Translations under genes and position numbers: made by a program | NCBI GenBank assembly: GCA_021018995.1 | Contig: CM037590.1 | Coordinates: forward strand, 102,549,097-102,613,096 | DNA length: 64,000 nt | Direction of reading: 5' to 3' | DNA from: Chloranthus sessilifolius | Lineage: Eukaryota; Streptophyta; Magnoliopsida; Chloranthales; Chloranthaceae | The notes under the pieces: generated by a model | Told to the model about the DNA's origin: nothing | The model's database searches: none | What the model saw: the letters and a program-made list of their open reading frames with translations, nothing else | Part shown: positions 22,805 to 35,480 of the stretch, one piece after another | How positions within the stretch are numbered: the first letter of the stretch is position 1 | Layout of the letters: every line of letters starts with the position of its first letter

Positions 22805-24464
22805 AGGTTTGGGGGTGTGGCAAGGTATGCCATTGAATAGTTATTGGTAGTGTAGCAAGGTTTTAACAGAAATTGAGAACATAAAATAATTTCACACCTG
22901 ATATTTTATATATAGAGGAAATTAAAAACTTTTTAAAACTGAGACATGCTATAGCTCTAACACTCTCATGAAGCTAATGTCAGGAATTTTTCAAAAATCA
23001 ATGCTTAGTGAGCTTGAGAAGAGAGAAAAATTGTGAGGATACACCCCAGAAGTCTAATGGAAGACCATACCCAGAGAGATTTGGGCCTTAAAAATATATA
23101 TATATTTCTTTGAAGAGTGTTTGGTAATTTTTCTGCTCTAAGGACTGATTGAATCTACCTTTGCTCACTAAAAGTTAAGCAAATCCAAGTTGAAACAGCT
23201 TGGTAGCACTCATGACATTGAGGACATGAAGTACGGCCATCCCTTGGACAGTTTGAGCTTAAAACTTCCCACCTTTGAACTGCCCTTGATACACACCATT
23301 TAAGCCTTGAAAATCTCAATTTTTCTTTGATAAAAACTAGAAAATTTGAACCCAAAACCTCTTGACCTGTTTCAGTTCACCCTCAATCTGAGAAATTAGA
23401 AAATAGGAGGAGAAGTGAAGTTAGAGGAGCAAGGTTTGACAATTTGGTAAAAGGAGAAGAAAATACATCAAAAGGCAAGTGTGATGTGTAATTGTGGCAT
23501 TCCTGGCCATAAAAAGAAAATGTAGAAAAATACAAAAAGCCTACAAAAAAAAGAAAAGAAAAAATAGAAAAGTAAAATAAAAGAGTGAGAATGAGAAGTC
23601 ATTTCATTGAAAAAATTGAAGAGAAGATTAGAAACTGGCCACTTCAAATCTGAAAATTCAAGAAGTAGATGGAACTATGCTGAAATGAAGGTTGTGAAGT
23701 TGTAAATCACCTCCTTACCTTATTGATTTCTCAATTTCGAATCCTATTCCACCCTTTTATTCTTTGAAAACTTCACCCATAAGCCACATTACAACCCAAT
23801 AAAAAGTCCTTACTGATCTAAAATTGATTGAGCTGTCATGTGGAGATGAGGAATTGTTTGATCTATGGTGAAAAGAGTTAGAAAATTTTAGAAATTGAAG
23901 CAATGCCTATGCTCATGCTTGCAGTCCTATTGAGGACTGTAACTGCTCTTGAGCTGTGTGAATTGATACACCCTTCTATTTTTGTTGAGAATAACTGAAC
24001 TAGTGAGCTTTGGGTTTAAAATTAGGGTTTATGGGGGCATTATCAGAACAGGATTCTCAATTTGAGGGTAAGCTTTGCATTAATTTTCATACAAAATACC
24101 TTAACATGAGCTGATTGATTGCACAGGAATTACAACAAAATTTTAATTTTAAACTGTCATATTTTTGCTGAGAATCCTCTAAAACTAATTGGACAAGCTG
24201 TGGAATGAATTTTATACTGCTTGAACTCTGTTTTAACATACTGCACTAATATTAACTAAGTCATTAGAGAAGTTTGTGGGTAACTTCACTGTAAACCCTC
24301 AGGAGACTTCACTCCTCCACTGGGGATCACCTAGGGGTTTAAAAGGCTTGATGCATATGCTAAATGCATTTGTGTTCCCTACAAAAGTGGCATGTTTTAT
24401 TTTCAATAATTATTTTTTACTTTCTCCTTTGCTCAGGGACTAGCAAATCTTAGGTCTGAGGGTG
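22805..24464 (+). promoter_or_regulatory. Conserved non-coding 3' module of element A
   Basis: It starts with AGGTTTGGGGGTGTGG and ends with the mutated purine tract AGGTCTGAGGGTG at the 3' LTR. Long blocks are shared with B (31986-33635) and C (56473-58052), for example TGTAACTGCTCTTGAGCTGT, ATCTATGGTGAAAAGAG and CCTCAGGAGACT. No ORF spans it. Conservation without coding, including in the protein-less element B, points to a cis-acting role. Confidence 0.75.
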
Positions 24465-26829
24465 TATTAAGTAGTGAAAAATATCATTTTTCACCTCCTA
24501 ACCTGACCTTTGATAGACTTTTGAGCTGACTAATAATGTGCTCTAAGTGCATTTTGTAGATAAGCAATAAATTGCAAGGTTAATACAGATATCCACTTAA
24601 AAGAGCCCAAGAAGCAAATTTCTGCTCAACATGTGACCTTACAGACCAAAGGCCAACCAATCAAGCAATCCATAAGAGCCTCAAAAGTTCATGAGCTTGT
24701 TTTAAGCTTAACTGGGAAGGCTTGAGGCTAAGTGCAGTTGCAGAGAATGAAGGTTGAATCCGCCAAGAGGTTGCTGGATGTTGAACAAATGAAGAACAAG
24801 CACAAGTGAGATATGTGCCAACTGTGGAAATATAAGGATAAACCTATCGAGAGGGTAGCCTGAGCTGTAGAGAGGATCTGATGCCCAAAAACTAAGATTT
24901 CAAGAAGATTCATAAGTTGTCAAGAAGTTTTGAAGGTTAATTATAACATGTAGAGAGGTTCTTAGGAGAAATATTTAAGAGTTCGAGAGGATGTCAGTAG
25001 CTATCGAGAGGTTGAAGTACACAGGAGCTAAGTAGTCGCGAGATTCTAAAATACTTGTCGACAGGTTCCATAAGCAAACCTATCGAGAGGAATGGAGATG
25101 GAAATAGGAAGGTGTCGAGAGGTTTCAGATACTTGTCGCGAGGTTCAACTGAACCTGTCGACAGCTCACCGGAAGCCAGACTCATTCTTGCAAGGATTAA
25201 GCCAACCTGTCAAGAGCTCGGTGCTAAGTTGTATAACCAGCCGACATGATGATTATAAGCTATCGAGAGGATGAATGGGGAATGGGACAGAACGATGCAA
25301 CAAGCTTCCGATCCTATCGACGAGTCATCAATCCTATCAACAAGTGCACATCAACATCTCAAAATGTTTCCAGATCCTATCGAGGGCTATCCAATCTTAT
25401 CAAAAACCATGGAGATCTTGTCGAAATGAAGAGCATGTACACTTAGAACCTGTCGAGAGGTTCCTTGAACCTCTCGACACTCGATTTGGCAACTTCTCAT
25501 CATGTCCTTCAGCAGCTGCCAATTTTAGAAGCTTGTGCACACATCCCAAAGTATGCCAGTGAACCCTGAGAGTATTTTTGGTATTCAATTGTACACAATT
25601 GGAAATCCTAACAGCCTCACGTATATTTGCTACTTGTGGACCAATGGGAGAAGAGCTTCTAGAAGAGAAATCGGCCACATCAGCAGCCCAAAATAATAGA
25701 ATTATTCTCTTGGGCTCTAATTGGCTTAAACGGATCTGAGACAGAGGAGGAAGGTATAAAAAGAGAAGAACAATCCAGAAACGGGGAGTTCTTTCCAAAG
25801 AGATTCCATAGACGAAAATAAGGGAAAACCAAAGCTCAGATTCATCCTTCCTTTTTCTTCCATTCTCTCTTTAGCCAATCATGAGTGGCTAAACTCTTTT
25901 GAGTAGTGAGGGTGAGGTTGATCTGTAACTTGGGGAACTTGAGAGCATTATTGTGGGCCAATTGTTGCACAAACTACAAATCTGAGAGCACTTTATTATA
26001 TTTCTTGTCTTCCTTCAATGAATTGTTAATTTTATTGCTTAGTTAGAACTATAGATCATCTTTTTTTACTTGATTCTTGATCGGATTTGTGTAGATGGGA
26101 CCGGCCCACCCACTTAACTAGTAGATCTCTTGAATACCATTTGATCTTCCTAGATCTGATACTCCTGTGGGTGCTTATGCCTGTGGCCTGGCATTCACGG
26201 CATTTGTAGTGATTATCATGTTCTGAGGGAGGTCTTAGAAAGGAGGGACTCTAGTGGATGGTCTATGACCATTAAAGTAGATAAATCATAGCCTTAAGAG
26301 CAATCTAATTCTCTGGCTGAAATCAGATTCTTCTACCCGACAGCTGTGCTTGTAGCCAGATGGGGGATTGATGCACATTGAACCCTTATAATGTTGTCAA
26401 ATCACCCAAGTTGCAGTGAGACCAAATCTTGAGCTTCTCTTCTCCATTTTTCTGTTTTATTTTCATCACATTTCCCTTCATTTGCTAGATCTGAACTCTT
26501 TGGTTAATCCTAATTTATTTATGCAATTAGTTTTATTTTGTTTTTATAGTTTAGCTTAAAGTGACAACCCTTCAAAACCTCTCATCTTCCTTTTGCTGTT
26601 TTTGTTTAGAGTAGTATAAGGTAGAGTGCCAGATCTGTCTCAGATCTGGAGATTTACTGAATTTTAGCACACATTTTCCTATGGACATACCCTTACTTAC
26701 TCTTTAAAACTTGCTACAACAGCCTCGTTTACTTGCAGGCTTTGTGTAGGCTTACCTTGGTGTGTAGTCCATAGACTATTAATTTCCTAATTTTAACCCC
26801 TTTTTGAAGCACAAGGTAGCCTGACAACA
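24465..26829 (+). repeat. 3' LTR of element A
   Basis: It starts TATTAAGTAG (mutated TG) and ends GCCTGACAACA. It pairs with 12985-15356. The palindrome array lies at 24840-25480, the TATA box TATAAAAA at 25755-25762 and the hairpin at 26258-26289. Confidence 0.9.
26258..26289 (+). promoter_or_regulatory. Conserved LTR hairpin, A 3' copy
   Basis: Arms AUGGUCUAU and AUAAAUCAU. The A-U pair at position 8 replaces G-C of the 5' copy. One mismatch lies in each stem, so this copy is weaker. Confidence 0.65.
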
Positions 26830-27314
26830 GAAGGTCCACAGTTTGTGTCCGATCATGTGAGGCATTGATTGCCCGCATTTGACCGGCCACGGGTGCCCCT
26901 GCGTGAAGTAGGGTTCTAGGTCTCTGGGCGAGCCCATTGATCTTGAAGTTAATTTAGCATGACTACCCAAGCGGAGCGAATTGATGTCCCAACGCTTTTT
27001 AGGAGTACGTGCCGCATTTTTTGTTTATTTTTATGTAGAAGTTTTTAGTTATTTTATGTGGATGTTTTTGTGATTTTGTGTGGAATTTTATATGGATATT
27101 ATGTGATTTTATGTTTTTATGTGAATTTTTTTGTGATTTTATGTGGAATTTTATGTGAATTTTTTGTCTTATTTCATGTGATTTTTTTATGAGTTTATGT
27201 TGAATTTTAAGTGGAATTTTTTGTGATTTTATTTGGGTTTTATGTTGGAATTTTTTGTGATTTTATGTTGGAATTTTTGTGATTTTATGTACGTTCAGGA
27301 TTTTGAGCAAGCTT
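26830..27314. other. Unassigned stretch between elements A and B
   Basis: The first 180 bases are of mixed composition and match nothing I recognise. 27015-27300 is a degenerate tandem repeat of about 25 bases built on TTTTATGTGGAATTTT and TGTGATTTTATG. It ends AGCTT, nearly matching AGCTC after element B. Confidence 0.6.
27015..27300. repeat. Degenerate T-rich tandem repeat
   Basis: Repeats of TGTGATTTTATGTGGAATTT with unit lengths varying from about 18 to 30 bases. No coding frame. It is the landing zone of element B, which begins 15 bases later. Confidence 0.7.
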
Positions 27315-28079
27315 TGTTAGTCACTGATTTTTACAACATTTTACCCCTTTAAACCTGGATTTTGCTAAGCCTCAGAGTGTTTAATAATTGTTTTAATATT
27401 GTTTTATAGTTTAGGAATAAATGTGCAGCTATCCATGTTTATATGCTAAGAAGATGAGATTAGAGCAATCAAGAACTTTTGGCAGCTACACATTTGAAGA
27501 ATGCTGCAGCACTGAGAAGAAAGAAGGATAAAGCTGCTGTGAAATCCTTTTTTCCATCATTTTAGCTAACACCTAAATAGCTGCAGCACCGGTACATCTC
27601 AATTAGCAAAGTTATTACAAAATCAGGGCTGCACATCAGTCAGTTGGGTGCACAAAATGGCAGGTCGCGCTTTCAAGAGCAGGCTAGTTCCAACAAGGGT
27701 TGCATCTACTTGAGCAGGCCTTGAATATTCAGCAACTGTGTGGATTAGATTTTCATTGGAAAAAGCTCAAGCTTTAGCAGATGCAAATCCATGTGATTCA
27801 GCCCAACAAACAGCAGCAAGCATTTAAGCAATTGATGCACCTACACTTCAACTTCTAAAAGGAGTTCAGCTGCTGCATTAGACCTCTCGAGCTACACCCA
27901 TGCAAGCAAGCTTAGCTCCAAGCCCTGCAACCTCCAAGCCATGCAAGTTGCACACTTTTAGCAGCACTTAGAGCAGCATTACATTCAAATATTTGAGTGT
28001 TGTAATAAGAAGAAACAAACCAGTTAAGCTCCAAGCCTTGCAACTTCATGAATGGGTAGAACAATAGCTTCAGCAACAT

Positions 28080-29150
28080 GTCAACCTATCATGGGGATGA
28101 GTGCACCTTTCAGCCATCTTGTCAACTTAATGCACCAGCATTCTGTCGACTTGAACCAGCTCCCAACCTCTTAAGTTAAGCTCTAGCAATCCTTTCAAGC
28201 AGCCCATTGAACCTGTCGACATTTGGTTTGCTACTGCTATCATCTTGTCGAGCAGTCCAATTCCCAAGCTCACCTGTTGAAAGCAGCAGCCCCTTGAACC
28301 TATCTAAATGATTGATGAAGCCTTGGGCTGTTTTAATCCTGTCGATATACATTTAATCCTCCCAAGCAACCTGTTGACAGGTGCAGCTTTCAACCTGTCG
28401 ACAACTATGTGTACATGTTGCACCAACCTCTTGACTACAACCCCATGTAGCCTACCTGTCGACCATATGCTTCAGCTATTTCTCAACCTGTCGACATCTT
28501 TATTTCTGCAACTTTCTTCTACATCCTGTCGACCATTTGATGCCCCAAACCTGTCAACTTATAGCTCTATCAAACCTGTCAACTAGCATTTGTAGCTCCC
28601 ATTCATCCTGTCGACCAGCAAGCTATCCTCTCCCATCAATCCTCTCAACAGCATAAAGCAGGTTCAGAACCTCCCATGGCACCTATCGACTAGTTCAAAT
28701 CTCAAACCTACCATCCTCTCGAAAAGCATGCAACTGCTTCAAGAACCTGTCGACTTGCTAGCTGGCCAACCTCTTGAATGGCTTGGCATTCAATGCACAC
28801 CAACCTGTCGACTATTTAAAGTTCAAATCGGTCGACATCTTCAGCCAACCCTGTAGCTCATCCTCTCGAGTACTCTAGGCTTTGAACCTGTCGACAACAT
28901 CTCTACACACCACTTGAACCTCTCGACATCTACTTCAGCAAGCACCTCAATCCTGTCAAGATCTTCTCCATGCACTCAATCCTGTCGACCAGATGCAGCC
29001 TTATCTCCAAACCTGTCGAGATCTTATATTCTGCAGCTTTTATCGTCTCGACCAGCAGCATGCATATCCACTTCAAACCTCTCGACTTGCAGCCCCCTTC
29101 AGGCATCCTATTGAATGGTTGATGAAACATCCTCAAACCTGTCGAGATTC
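28080..29150 (+). repeat. Palindrome array in U3 of 5' LTR B (GTCGAC type)
   Basis: About 20 intact TCGA cores within 950 bases, mostly as AACCTGTCGAC or AACCTCTCGAC, spaced 25-60 bases. Several more read TTGA or TCAA. Short ORFs through it are rich in N-L-S-T because of the repeat and are not genes. Confidence 0.85.
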
Positions 29151-29517
29151 GAGTTCCACCGAAACCCCATCAGCTGCCAGCCTTCATCAATGGATCCAAA
29201 TGATTATTTTGAGCCGTAGCTATTATTTGTAAACATAGGGGGCACTTTTGAAGACTCCATCGAGCCTCAAATATATGCAAAAATTACAATAGGCTGCAGC
29301 TGGGGTATTTTTGGTTGACAAGGGAAGATTTTGAAACTCCAATGCACAAGGAATTCTGCACATGGGTGTGAACTGATATTTGGCGGGAACAAACTACTTC
29401 AGCTGAACTGAATTGAGCTCTCTTCTCTCTGATTGATTGAAATGCTAAAACATGGATTAGAATGAAATTCTCTCCTCTGATTGGCTACAATCCAAAGCAC
29501 ATGGATCATTGCACTTG

Positions 29518-29525
29518 TATAAATA
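29518..29525 (+). promoter_or_regulatory. TATA box of 5' LTR B
   Basis: TATAAATA after GCACTTG, the same as 35840-35847 in the 3' LTR. Upstream are two ATTGG words. Confidence 0.65.
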
Positions 29526-29959
29526 AAACTCCTTACTGTTGTAATTTCTCAGCAAGGAATCCATAGAATAACTTTGGTTCTCCTTAGCTCATTTAGGTTT
29601 AGTTTAGCTTTTATTTTTCCTTTTTTCTCTTCCCCCTTCTCTCCCTAATCCAGCCTGTTGGATTAGGTCTAGATAAGCAGTCCAGATCTGGTTTGTAATT
29701 GTAAATTGACAGCTTCAACAACATTTGTAAATGGATTGGAGGTTGCACAGATTGCAGATCTGAGCTCAATAGGTTGTAAGATGCGATTATAGTAATTATG
29801 GATTTTAAAGGTAATTCTAATCTAAATTTCACTTTTTCATATTTGATTTCCCTAGATTAGATATTCATGTGGATACTTGAGCTTGTAGTCTGACACCCAC
29901 AGCATCTACAATAGCTTTCCTATTCCAATCAAGACCATTGAATTGGGACAATCTCTGGG

Positions 29960-29991
29960 ATGATCTGTGACAATTCTAGTTGAAAGATCAT
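29960..29991 (+). promoter_or_regulatory. Conserved LTR hairpin, B 5' copy
   Basis: Arms AUGAUCUGU and AAAGAUCAU, inner stem CAAU with GUUG, loop UCUA. The inner stem shows a double change (C-G to A-U) against all other copies, and arm position 4 is A-U where C has G-C. One mismatch lies at arm position 8. Confidence 0.75.
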
Positions 29992-30511
29992 AGCCTTAGA
30001 ATTGCTTCAAGTCTCTGGTTGAGATTAAATTCTTAAACCTTGCATCTGAGCTTGTGGCCAGATGAGGGATTGTAGCAAATTGGTTTTATACTTTGCCTTT
30101 CATTCAATTAATTTGCAATGAGAACCAGTCCCTAGCTACCTATTTCTCACCATTCTCTATTTTATTTTACCATCCATCTTCCTCCACCCTTTAGATTTAG
30201 TTTTATATTTCAGTTTTGTAGATTAATTATATCTAGTGACACCCGAAAAGCTCTCTTTCTCCTTAGATTTAAGCTACAATTGCCAAATCTATAGCCAGAT
30301 CTGGAGGTCTACTATACACTTTCTAGGTTTAGATCATTACTCCTTGTGCAACAAACTCTTACTTATTAAAACTTGCTACAAATTGACCCTGTATCTTGCA
30401 GGTCTAGGAATATTTTAGTTATGTTGTTTCCATCATTTATTTTACTTTGATTTTTAATTTGTTTTCACCACACAATAAATCAGTACACCTAAAAAATCCA
30501 TAACAAGATTT

Positions 30512-30529
30512 TGGCGCCACTGCCAAGGA
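30512..30529 (+). promoter_or_regulatory. Primer binding site of element B (tRNA-Asp type, degenerate)
   Basis: TGGCGCCACTGCCAAGGA. The first eight bases, nearest the tRNA 3' end, match exactly, and three later bases differ. Confidence 0.85.
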
Positions 30530-31985
30530 GTTTTGATCTAGATAGTAGATCTGAGTTTTTCATTTTTAGAGATATGAATTTTTAGTTTTTATTGCTATTT
30601 TATTTTAGATTTTTATATTACATTTCAACTGTTTGAATAAGTGCCTACTGCAGTTTTTGTATAGAAAACCTATTTTAAACTGCAGTAATGCTGAATTTTC
30701 TGAGTTTTTATTCTTTGCCTTTTAGCTATTTGAATAAATATTGTTGTCACTTTTTTACCTTTTTGCGAAAATGAGGCAGTGGCCTGAGTTTTTCTTTGTA
30801 GTTTGCTTATTATATTTACTTTGCTTGAATAACATTCTGCTGCAATTTTTGAATTTTTGCAGATCTGGAGCAGCTGCCAAACAAGGAGCAAATGGATTGC
30901 AGCAGGAGCTATTCTGCCTGAGTTTGCATCCCCTTCTCCTTTACATTCATCTTTCAATTTGTAAATTCTTGAAAACCAGCAATTTTGCTGTATTTAGTGT
31001 TTGTTTTGGTTTTAATTTCTACTGTCATTCTGATTTTGTGTAAATCAATAAAACCAAATAAAAAATTAAAGAAATTGTAAACACAATAAAAAATATTCTG
31101 ATTTGTTTCTTATTATTTTTTAGCAGTAGTAAATAACGGCTTTTGTTGAGCCAAGGCTGATCAAAAACACATGAAAAAGTGTAAAAAAAAAATTATAAAA
31201 CCATAAAAATTTTCTCTAGATGGGTTGTTTTCCTTTGCCTTTATTCATTTTTCCCCATCTGGAACTGCTAAGATCATGGTTTTTAATTTTGAGGCTTCAT
31301 GAAGGTTAATGAGCAGTGGATCATATAGTATTTTGCAAATTCAATGGTGCCACTGATTGTATTTTCCTTCAAGATTTCTTCACCATTAATAGATCTCAGC
31401 TGTGTATGAATCATATTTTTATCTGTGTACATCCATGCTTCATCAATTTATAATTCATATTTATTCATACACATTCTCCGCAATTTCTCAATTCCACACA
31501 CACAAAGGATTTTTCTTTTGCCTTGGGGACCTTACCTTAACATTAATGATTCATGATTTTGTCTTAGGATTTTTTCTATTTTAGGAATTTTAGTTTAAAT
31601 TTTGTTTTTAGATTTCTAATTTTCTTCTTTCTTATGGTAATATGTGTCCTAGTTTTACTGATTTTCTGCATTTTTGTAGTTTTGTATTCAGTTCCTTACT
31701 TTTGTTTTGCTATGTTTCCTATTATTAGCAGCAGTTCTTTTATTTTTCTGTTCATATATTCAGTTTTTAGCTTTTATTTTATAGCAGTTCTAGCTTTGTT
31801 TTCCTACTTTTTCTGTTTTAACAGTAATTTTCCTATGTTTGTATACCATTTTTTCTATTTTTCTATATTCAGTTTTGTATTTTTGCTGCATATAGCTTTG
31901 ATTTTTTCTGCTTATTTTTCTTTCTTCTTTTACCCTACTACCCCTGGTTACTCAGTGTGTAAACATTGAAGACAATGTTCATCAT
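30530..31985 (+). other. Element B leader, no gag or pol
   Basis: An AT-rich leader. It shares the GAGTTTGCATCC block near 30920 with A and D. From 31540 to 31930 it is T-rich, and a 111-residue hydrophobic ORF there is composition-driven. No gag motif, zinc knuckle or pol motif appears in any frame. Confidence 0.75.
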
Positions 31986-33635
31986 AGGTTTGGGGGTTTG
32001 GGGGTATGGCAGGTGTGCCAATGAAATAAGTTAATGCTAGTGCAGCTATGTTGAATTTTTTTTTTGAAAATGAAATGATTTCCCACCTAATTTTATTTTG
32101 AAAAAGGGGAAATTAAAAACTTTTAGAAACTAAAATATGATGTAGTTCTAACATTTTCATGAAGCAAATGTCAAGAATTTTCAAAAATTGATGCGTAGTG
32201 AACTTGAAAAGAGAGAAAATTGTGAGGAAATACCCCAGGAATTTGATGGAAGGCCATAACCAGTGAGATTTGGGCCTGAAAAACTTTCTTTGAAGAGTGT
32301 CTGGGCAATTTTTCTACTCTAAGGACTGCTTGGACCTACTCTTGCTCACTAGAAGTTAGAAAAATCTAAGTTGAAACAGCTTGACAGCATGCATGACATT
32401 GAGGACATGAAGTAAGGCCATCCCTTGGACAGTTTGAGCTTAAAATCCTTACCCTTTGAACTGTCCTTGATATACACCATTTTGAGCCTTAAAAATCCCA
32501 ATTTTTCTTTAATAAAAACCAGAAAATTGGAACCCAAAACTCAGTAACCTGATGCAACTTGACCCTCACTCTGAGATTTCAAAAGGTAAAGGTGAAGGAG
32601 TTGAAGAAGGTAGAGTTGGTTTGATATCTGGTTGTAAGAGAAGAAAGCACATTTGGTGGCAGATGTGGCATTCCAGCCCATGAAAAGAAAAAAATGGATA
32701 AAAATACAAAAAGCATACAAAAAGAAAAGAAAGACAGAAAAGCAAAACAAAAGAGTGAGAAAGAGAAGTCATTTCATTGAAAGATTAAAAAGAGGATTAG
32801 AAACTGATCACTTCAAATCTGAAAATTCAAGAAGTTGATGAAACTATGCTGAAATGTGGTTGTGAAATTGCAAATCACCTCCTTACCTTACTTATTTCTT
32901 AGTTTTGAATCCCATTTTACCCTTGTATTTTTTATAAACCTCACCCATAAGCCACATTATAACCCAATAAAAAGCCCTTACTGATCTGAAATTGATTGAG
33001 CTGTCATGTGGAGATGAGGATTTGTGTAATCTATGGTGAAAAGAGTTAGAGAATTTCATAAATTAAAGCAATGCCTATGCTTATGCTTGTAGTCCTATTT
33101 GAGGGCTGTAACTGCTCTTGAGCTGTGTGAAATGATGCACCGTTCTATTTTTATTGTGAGTGATAGCCCTGGTAAGGCTTGGGTCTGAAATCAAATTTAT
33201 TGGGGGCACTATCAAAACAGAATTCTCAACTTAAAGGTGAGATATGCATTAATTTTCATGCACAAAGCCTTGATATAAGCTGATTGATGGTGAAGGACTT
33301 GCAGCAGAATTTCAGGTTTAAACTGATGTTTTTCTACTGAGAATCCTCTTAAAAATTGAATGAGAAAGATGCGGAATGAATTTTATTTTAATTGAACTCT
33401 ATTTTAGCATGTTGCATTAGTATTAACTAATTTTATTAAAGAAGTTTGTGGGTACCTTCACTAAAAACCCTCAGGAGACTCCACTACTCCACTAGGGACC
33501 ACCTAGGGGTTGAAAAGGCTTGGTGCTTGTGCAAAATGCACCCGTGTTCCCTATGAAAGTGGCATTTATGTTTGTAAGTTAAGTGTTTGAAATTTTACTT
33601 TGCTCGAGGACTAACAAAGGTTAGGTTTGGGGGTG
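31986..33635 (+). promoter_or_regulatory. Conserved non-coding 3' module of element B
   Basis: It opens with a doubled purine tract (AGGTTTGGGGGTTTGGGGG) and closes with AGGTTTGGGGGTG at the 3' LTR. It is collinear with the modules of A and C for its whole length. Confidence 0.75.
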
Positions 33636-34389
33636 TGTTAGTCACTGATTTTTACCACATTTTACCCCTTTAAACCTGGCTTTTGCCAAGCCTCATAGTG
33701 TTTAATAATTGTTTTAATATTGTTTTATAGTTTAGGAATAAATATGCAGCTATCCATGTTTATATGCTAAGAAGAGGAGATTAGAACAATCAAGAGCTTT
33801 CAGCAGCTACACATTTGATGACCGCTGCAGCACTGAGAAGAAAGAAGGATAAAGCTGTTGTCAAAGCCTTTTGTCCATCATCATAGCTAACACCTAAACA
33901 GCTGCAGCACTAATACATCTCAATGAGTAAAGTTATTACAAAATCAGGGCTGCACATCAGTCAGTTGGGTACACAAAATGGCAGGCTGCACTTTCAAGAG
34001 CAGACTAGTTCCAACAAGGGTTGCATCTACTTGAGCAGGCCTTGAATATTCAGCAACTGTGTGGATCAGATTTTCATTGGAAAAAGCTCAAGCTTCAGAA
34101 AATGGAAAGCCGTGTGATTCAGTCCAACAAACAGCAGCAAGCATTTCAGCAATTGATGCACCTGCACTTCAACTTCCAAAAGGGGTTCTGCTACTGCATC
34201 AGACCTCTCGAGCTGCACCCATGCAAGCAAGCTTAGCTCCAAGCCCTGCAACCTCCAAGCCATGCAAGTTGCACACTTTCAGCAGCACTTAGAGCAGCAT
34301 TACTTTCAAATATTTGAGTGTTGTAATAAGAGGAAACAAACCTATTAAGCTCCAAGCCTTGCAACTTCATGAATGGGAAGAACAACAGC

Positions 34390-35480
34390 TTCAGCAGCAT
34401 ATCAACCTATCACGTGGATGAGTGCACCTTTCAGCCATCTTGTCAACTTAATGCACCAGCATTCTGTCAACTTGAAGCAGCTCCAAACCTCTTGAGTTAA
34501 GCTCCAGCAATCCTTTCAAGCAGCCCATTGAACCTGTCGACATTTGGTTTGCTACTGCTATTATCTTGTCGAGCAGTCCAGTTCCCAAGCTCACCTGTCG
34601 AAAGCAGCAGCCCCTTGAACGTATCGAAATGACTAATGAAGCCTTGGGCTATTTTAATCTTGTAGATATACATTTAATCCTCCCAAGAAACCTGTCGACA
34701 GGTGCAGCTTTCAACCTGTCGATAGCTATGTGTACATGCTGCACCAACCTCTCGACTAGAACCCCATGCAGCCTACCTGTTGACCATATGCTTTAGCTGT
34801 TTCTCAACCTGTCGACATCTTTATTTCTGCAACCTTCTTCTACATCCTGTCGACCATTTGATGCCCCAAACCTGTCGACTTGTAGCTCTATCAAACATGT
34901 CGACCAGCATTTGCAGCTCCCATTGATCTTGTCGACCAGCAAGCTATTCTCTCCCATCAATCCTCTCGACAGCATAAAGCAACTTCAGAACCTCCCATGG
35001 TACCTGTCGACTGGTTCAAATCTCAAACCTACCATCCACTTGAAAAGCATGCAACTGCTTCAAGAACCTGCCGACTTGCCAGCTAGCCAACTTCTTGAAT
35101 GGCTTAGCATTCAATGCACACCAACCTGTCGACAATTTAAAGTTCAAACCTGTCGACATCTTCAGCCAACCCTGCAGCTCATCCTCTCGAGTACTCCAGG
35201 CTTTGAACCTGTCGATAGCTTCTCTACAACCCACTTGAACCTCTCGACATCTACTTCAACAAACACCTCAATCCTGTTGAGATCTTCTCCATGCACTCAA
35301 ACCTGTCGACCAGATGCAGCCTTATCTCCAAACCTGTCGAGATCTTATATTCTGCTGCTTTTATCCTCTCGACCAGCAGCCTGCATAGCCACTTCAAACC
35401 TCTAGACTTGAATCCCCCCTTTAGGCATCCTATCGAGTGGTTGGTGAAACATCCTCAAACCTGTTGAGATTCGAGTTCCA
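34390..35480 (+). repeat. Palindrome array in U3 of 3' LTR B
   Basis: The same array as in the 5' LTR. Individual cores differ between the two copies (TCGA in one, TTGA or TCAA in the other), in both directions. Confidence 0.85.

Larger units (their letters stand above)
12985..26829 (+). mobile_element. Athila-like LTR retrotransposon A (complete, decayed)
   Basis: It has two LTRs of 2372 and 2365 bases in the same orientation, a tRNA-Asp-type primer site after the first, gag and pol remains, a third ORF, a conserved 3' module and a purine tract before the second LTR. Flanks are GAACG and GAAGG, a 4 of 5 target-duplication match. By eye the LTRs differ at roughly one base in 15 over a 180-base stretch, so this is an old copy. 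Both LTR termini are mutated (TA for TG at the start of the 3' LTR, TA for CA at the end of the 5' LTR). Confidence 0.9.
27315..30505 (+). repeat. 5' LTR of element B
   Basis: It starts TGTTAGTCACTG and ends ATCCATAACA. It contains the GTCGAC array at 28080-29150, GATTGGCT near 29479 as an inverted CCAAT word, the TATA box TATAAATA at 29518-29525 and the hairpin at 29960-29991. Confidence 0.9.

Noticed and set aside
28308-28586. N-L-S-T-rich ORFs across the palindrome arrays
   Set aside because: Produced by translating the AACCTGTCGAC motif; frames differ between the two LTRs.
28080-29150. CRISPR-like regularly spaced repeats
   Set aside because: Spacing is irregular, repeats are short and degenerate, there are no unique spacers of fixed length, and the context is a plant LTR.
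31634-31969. 111-residue hydrophobic ORF that looks like a membrane protein
   Set aside because: It lies in a T-rich stretch of element B; any frame through poly-T codes for Phe, Leu, Ile and Val. No related ORF in A or C.
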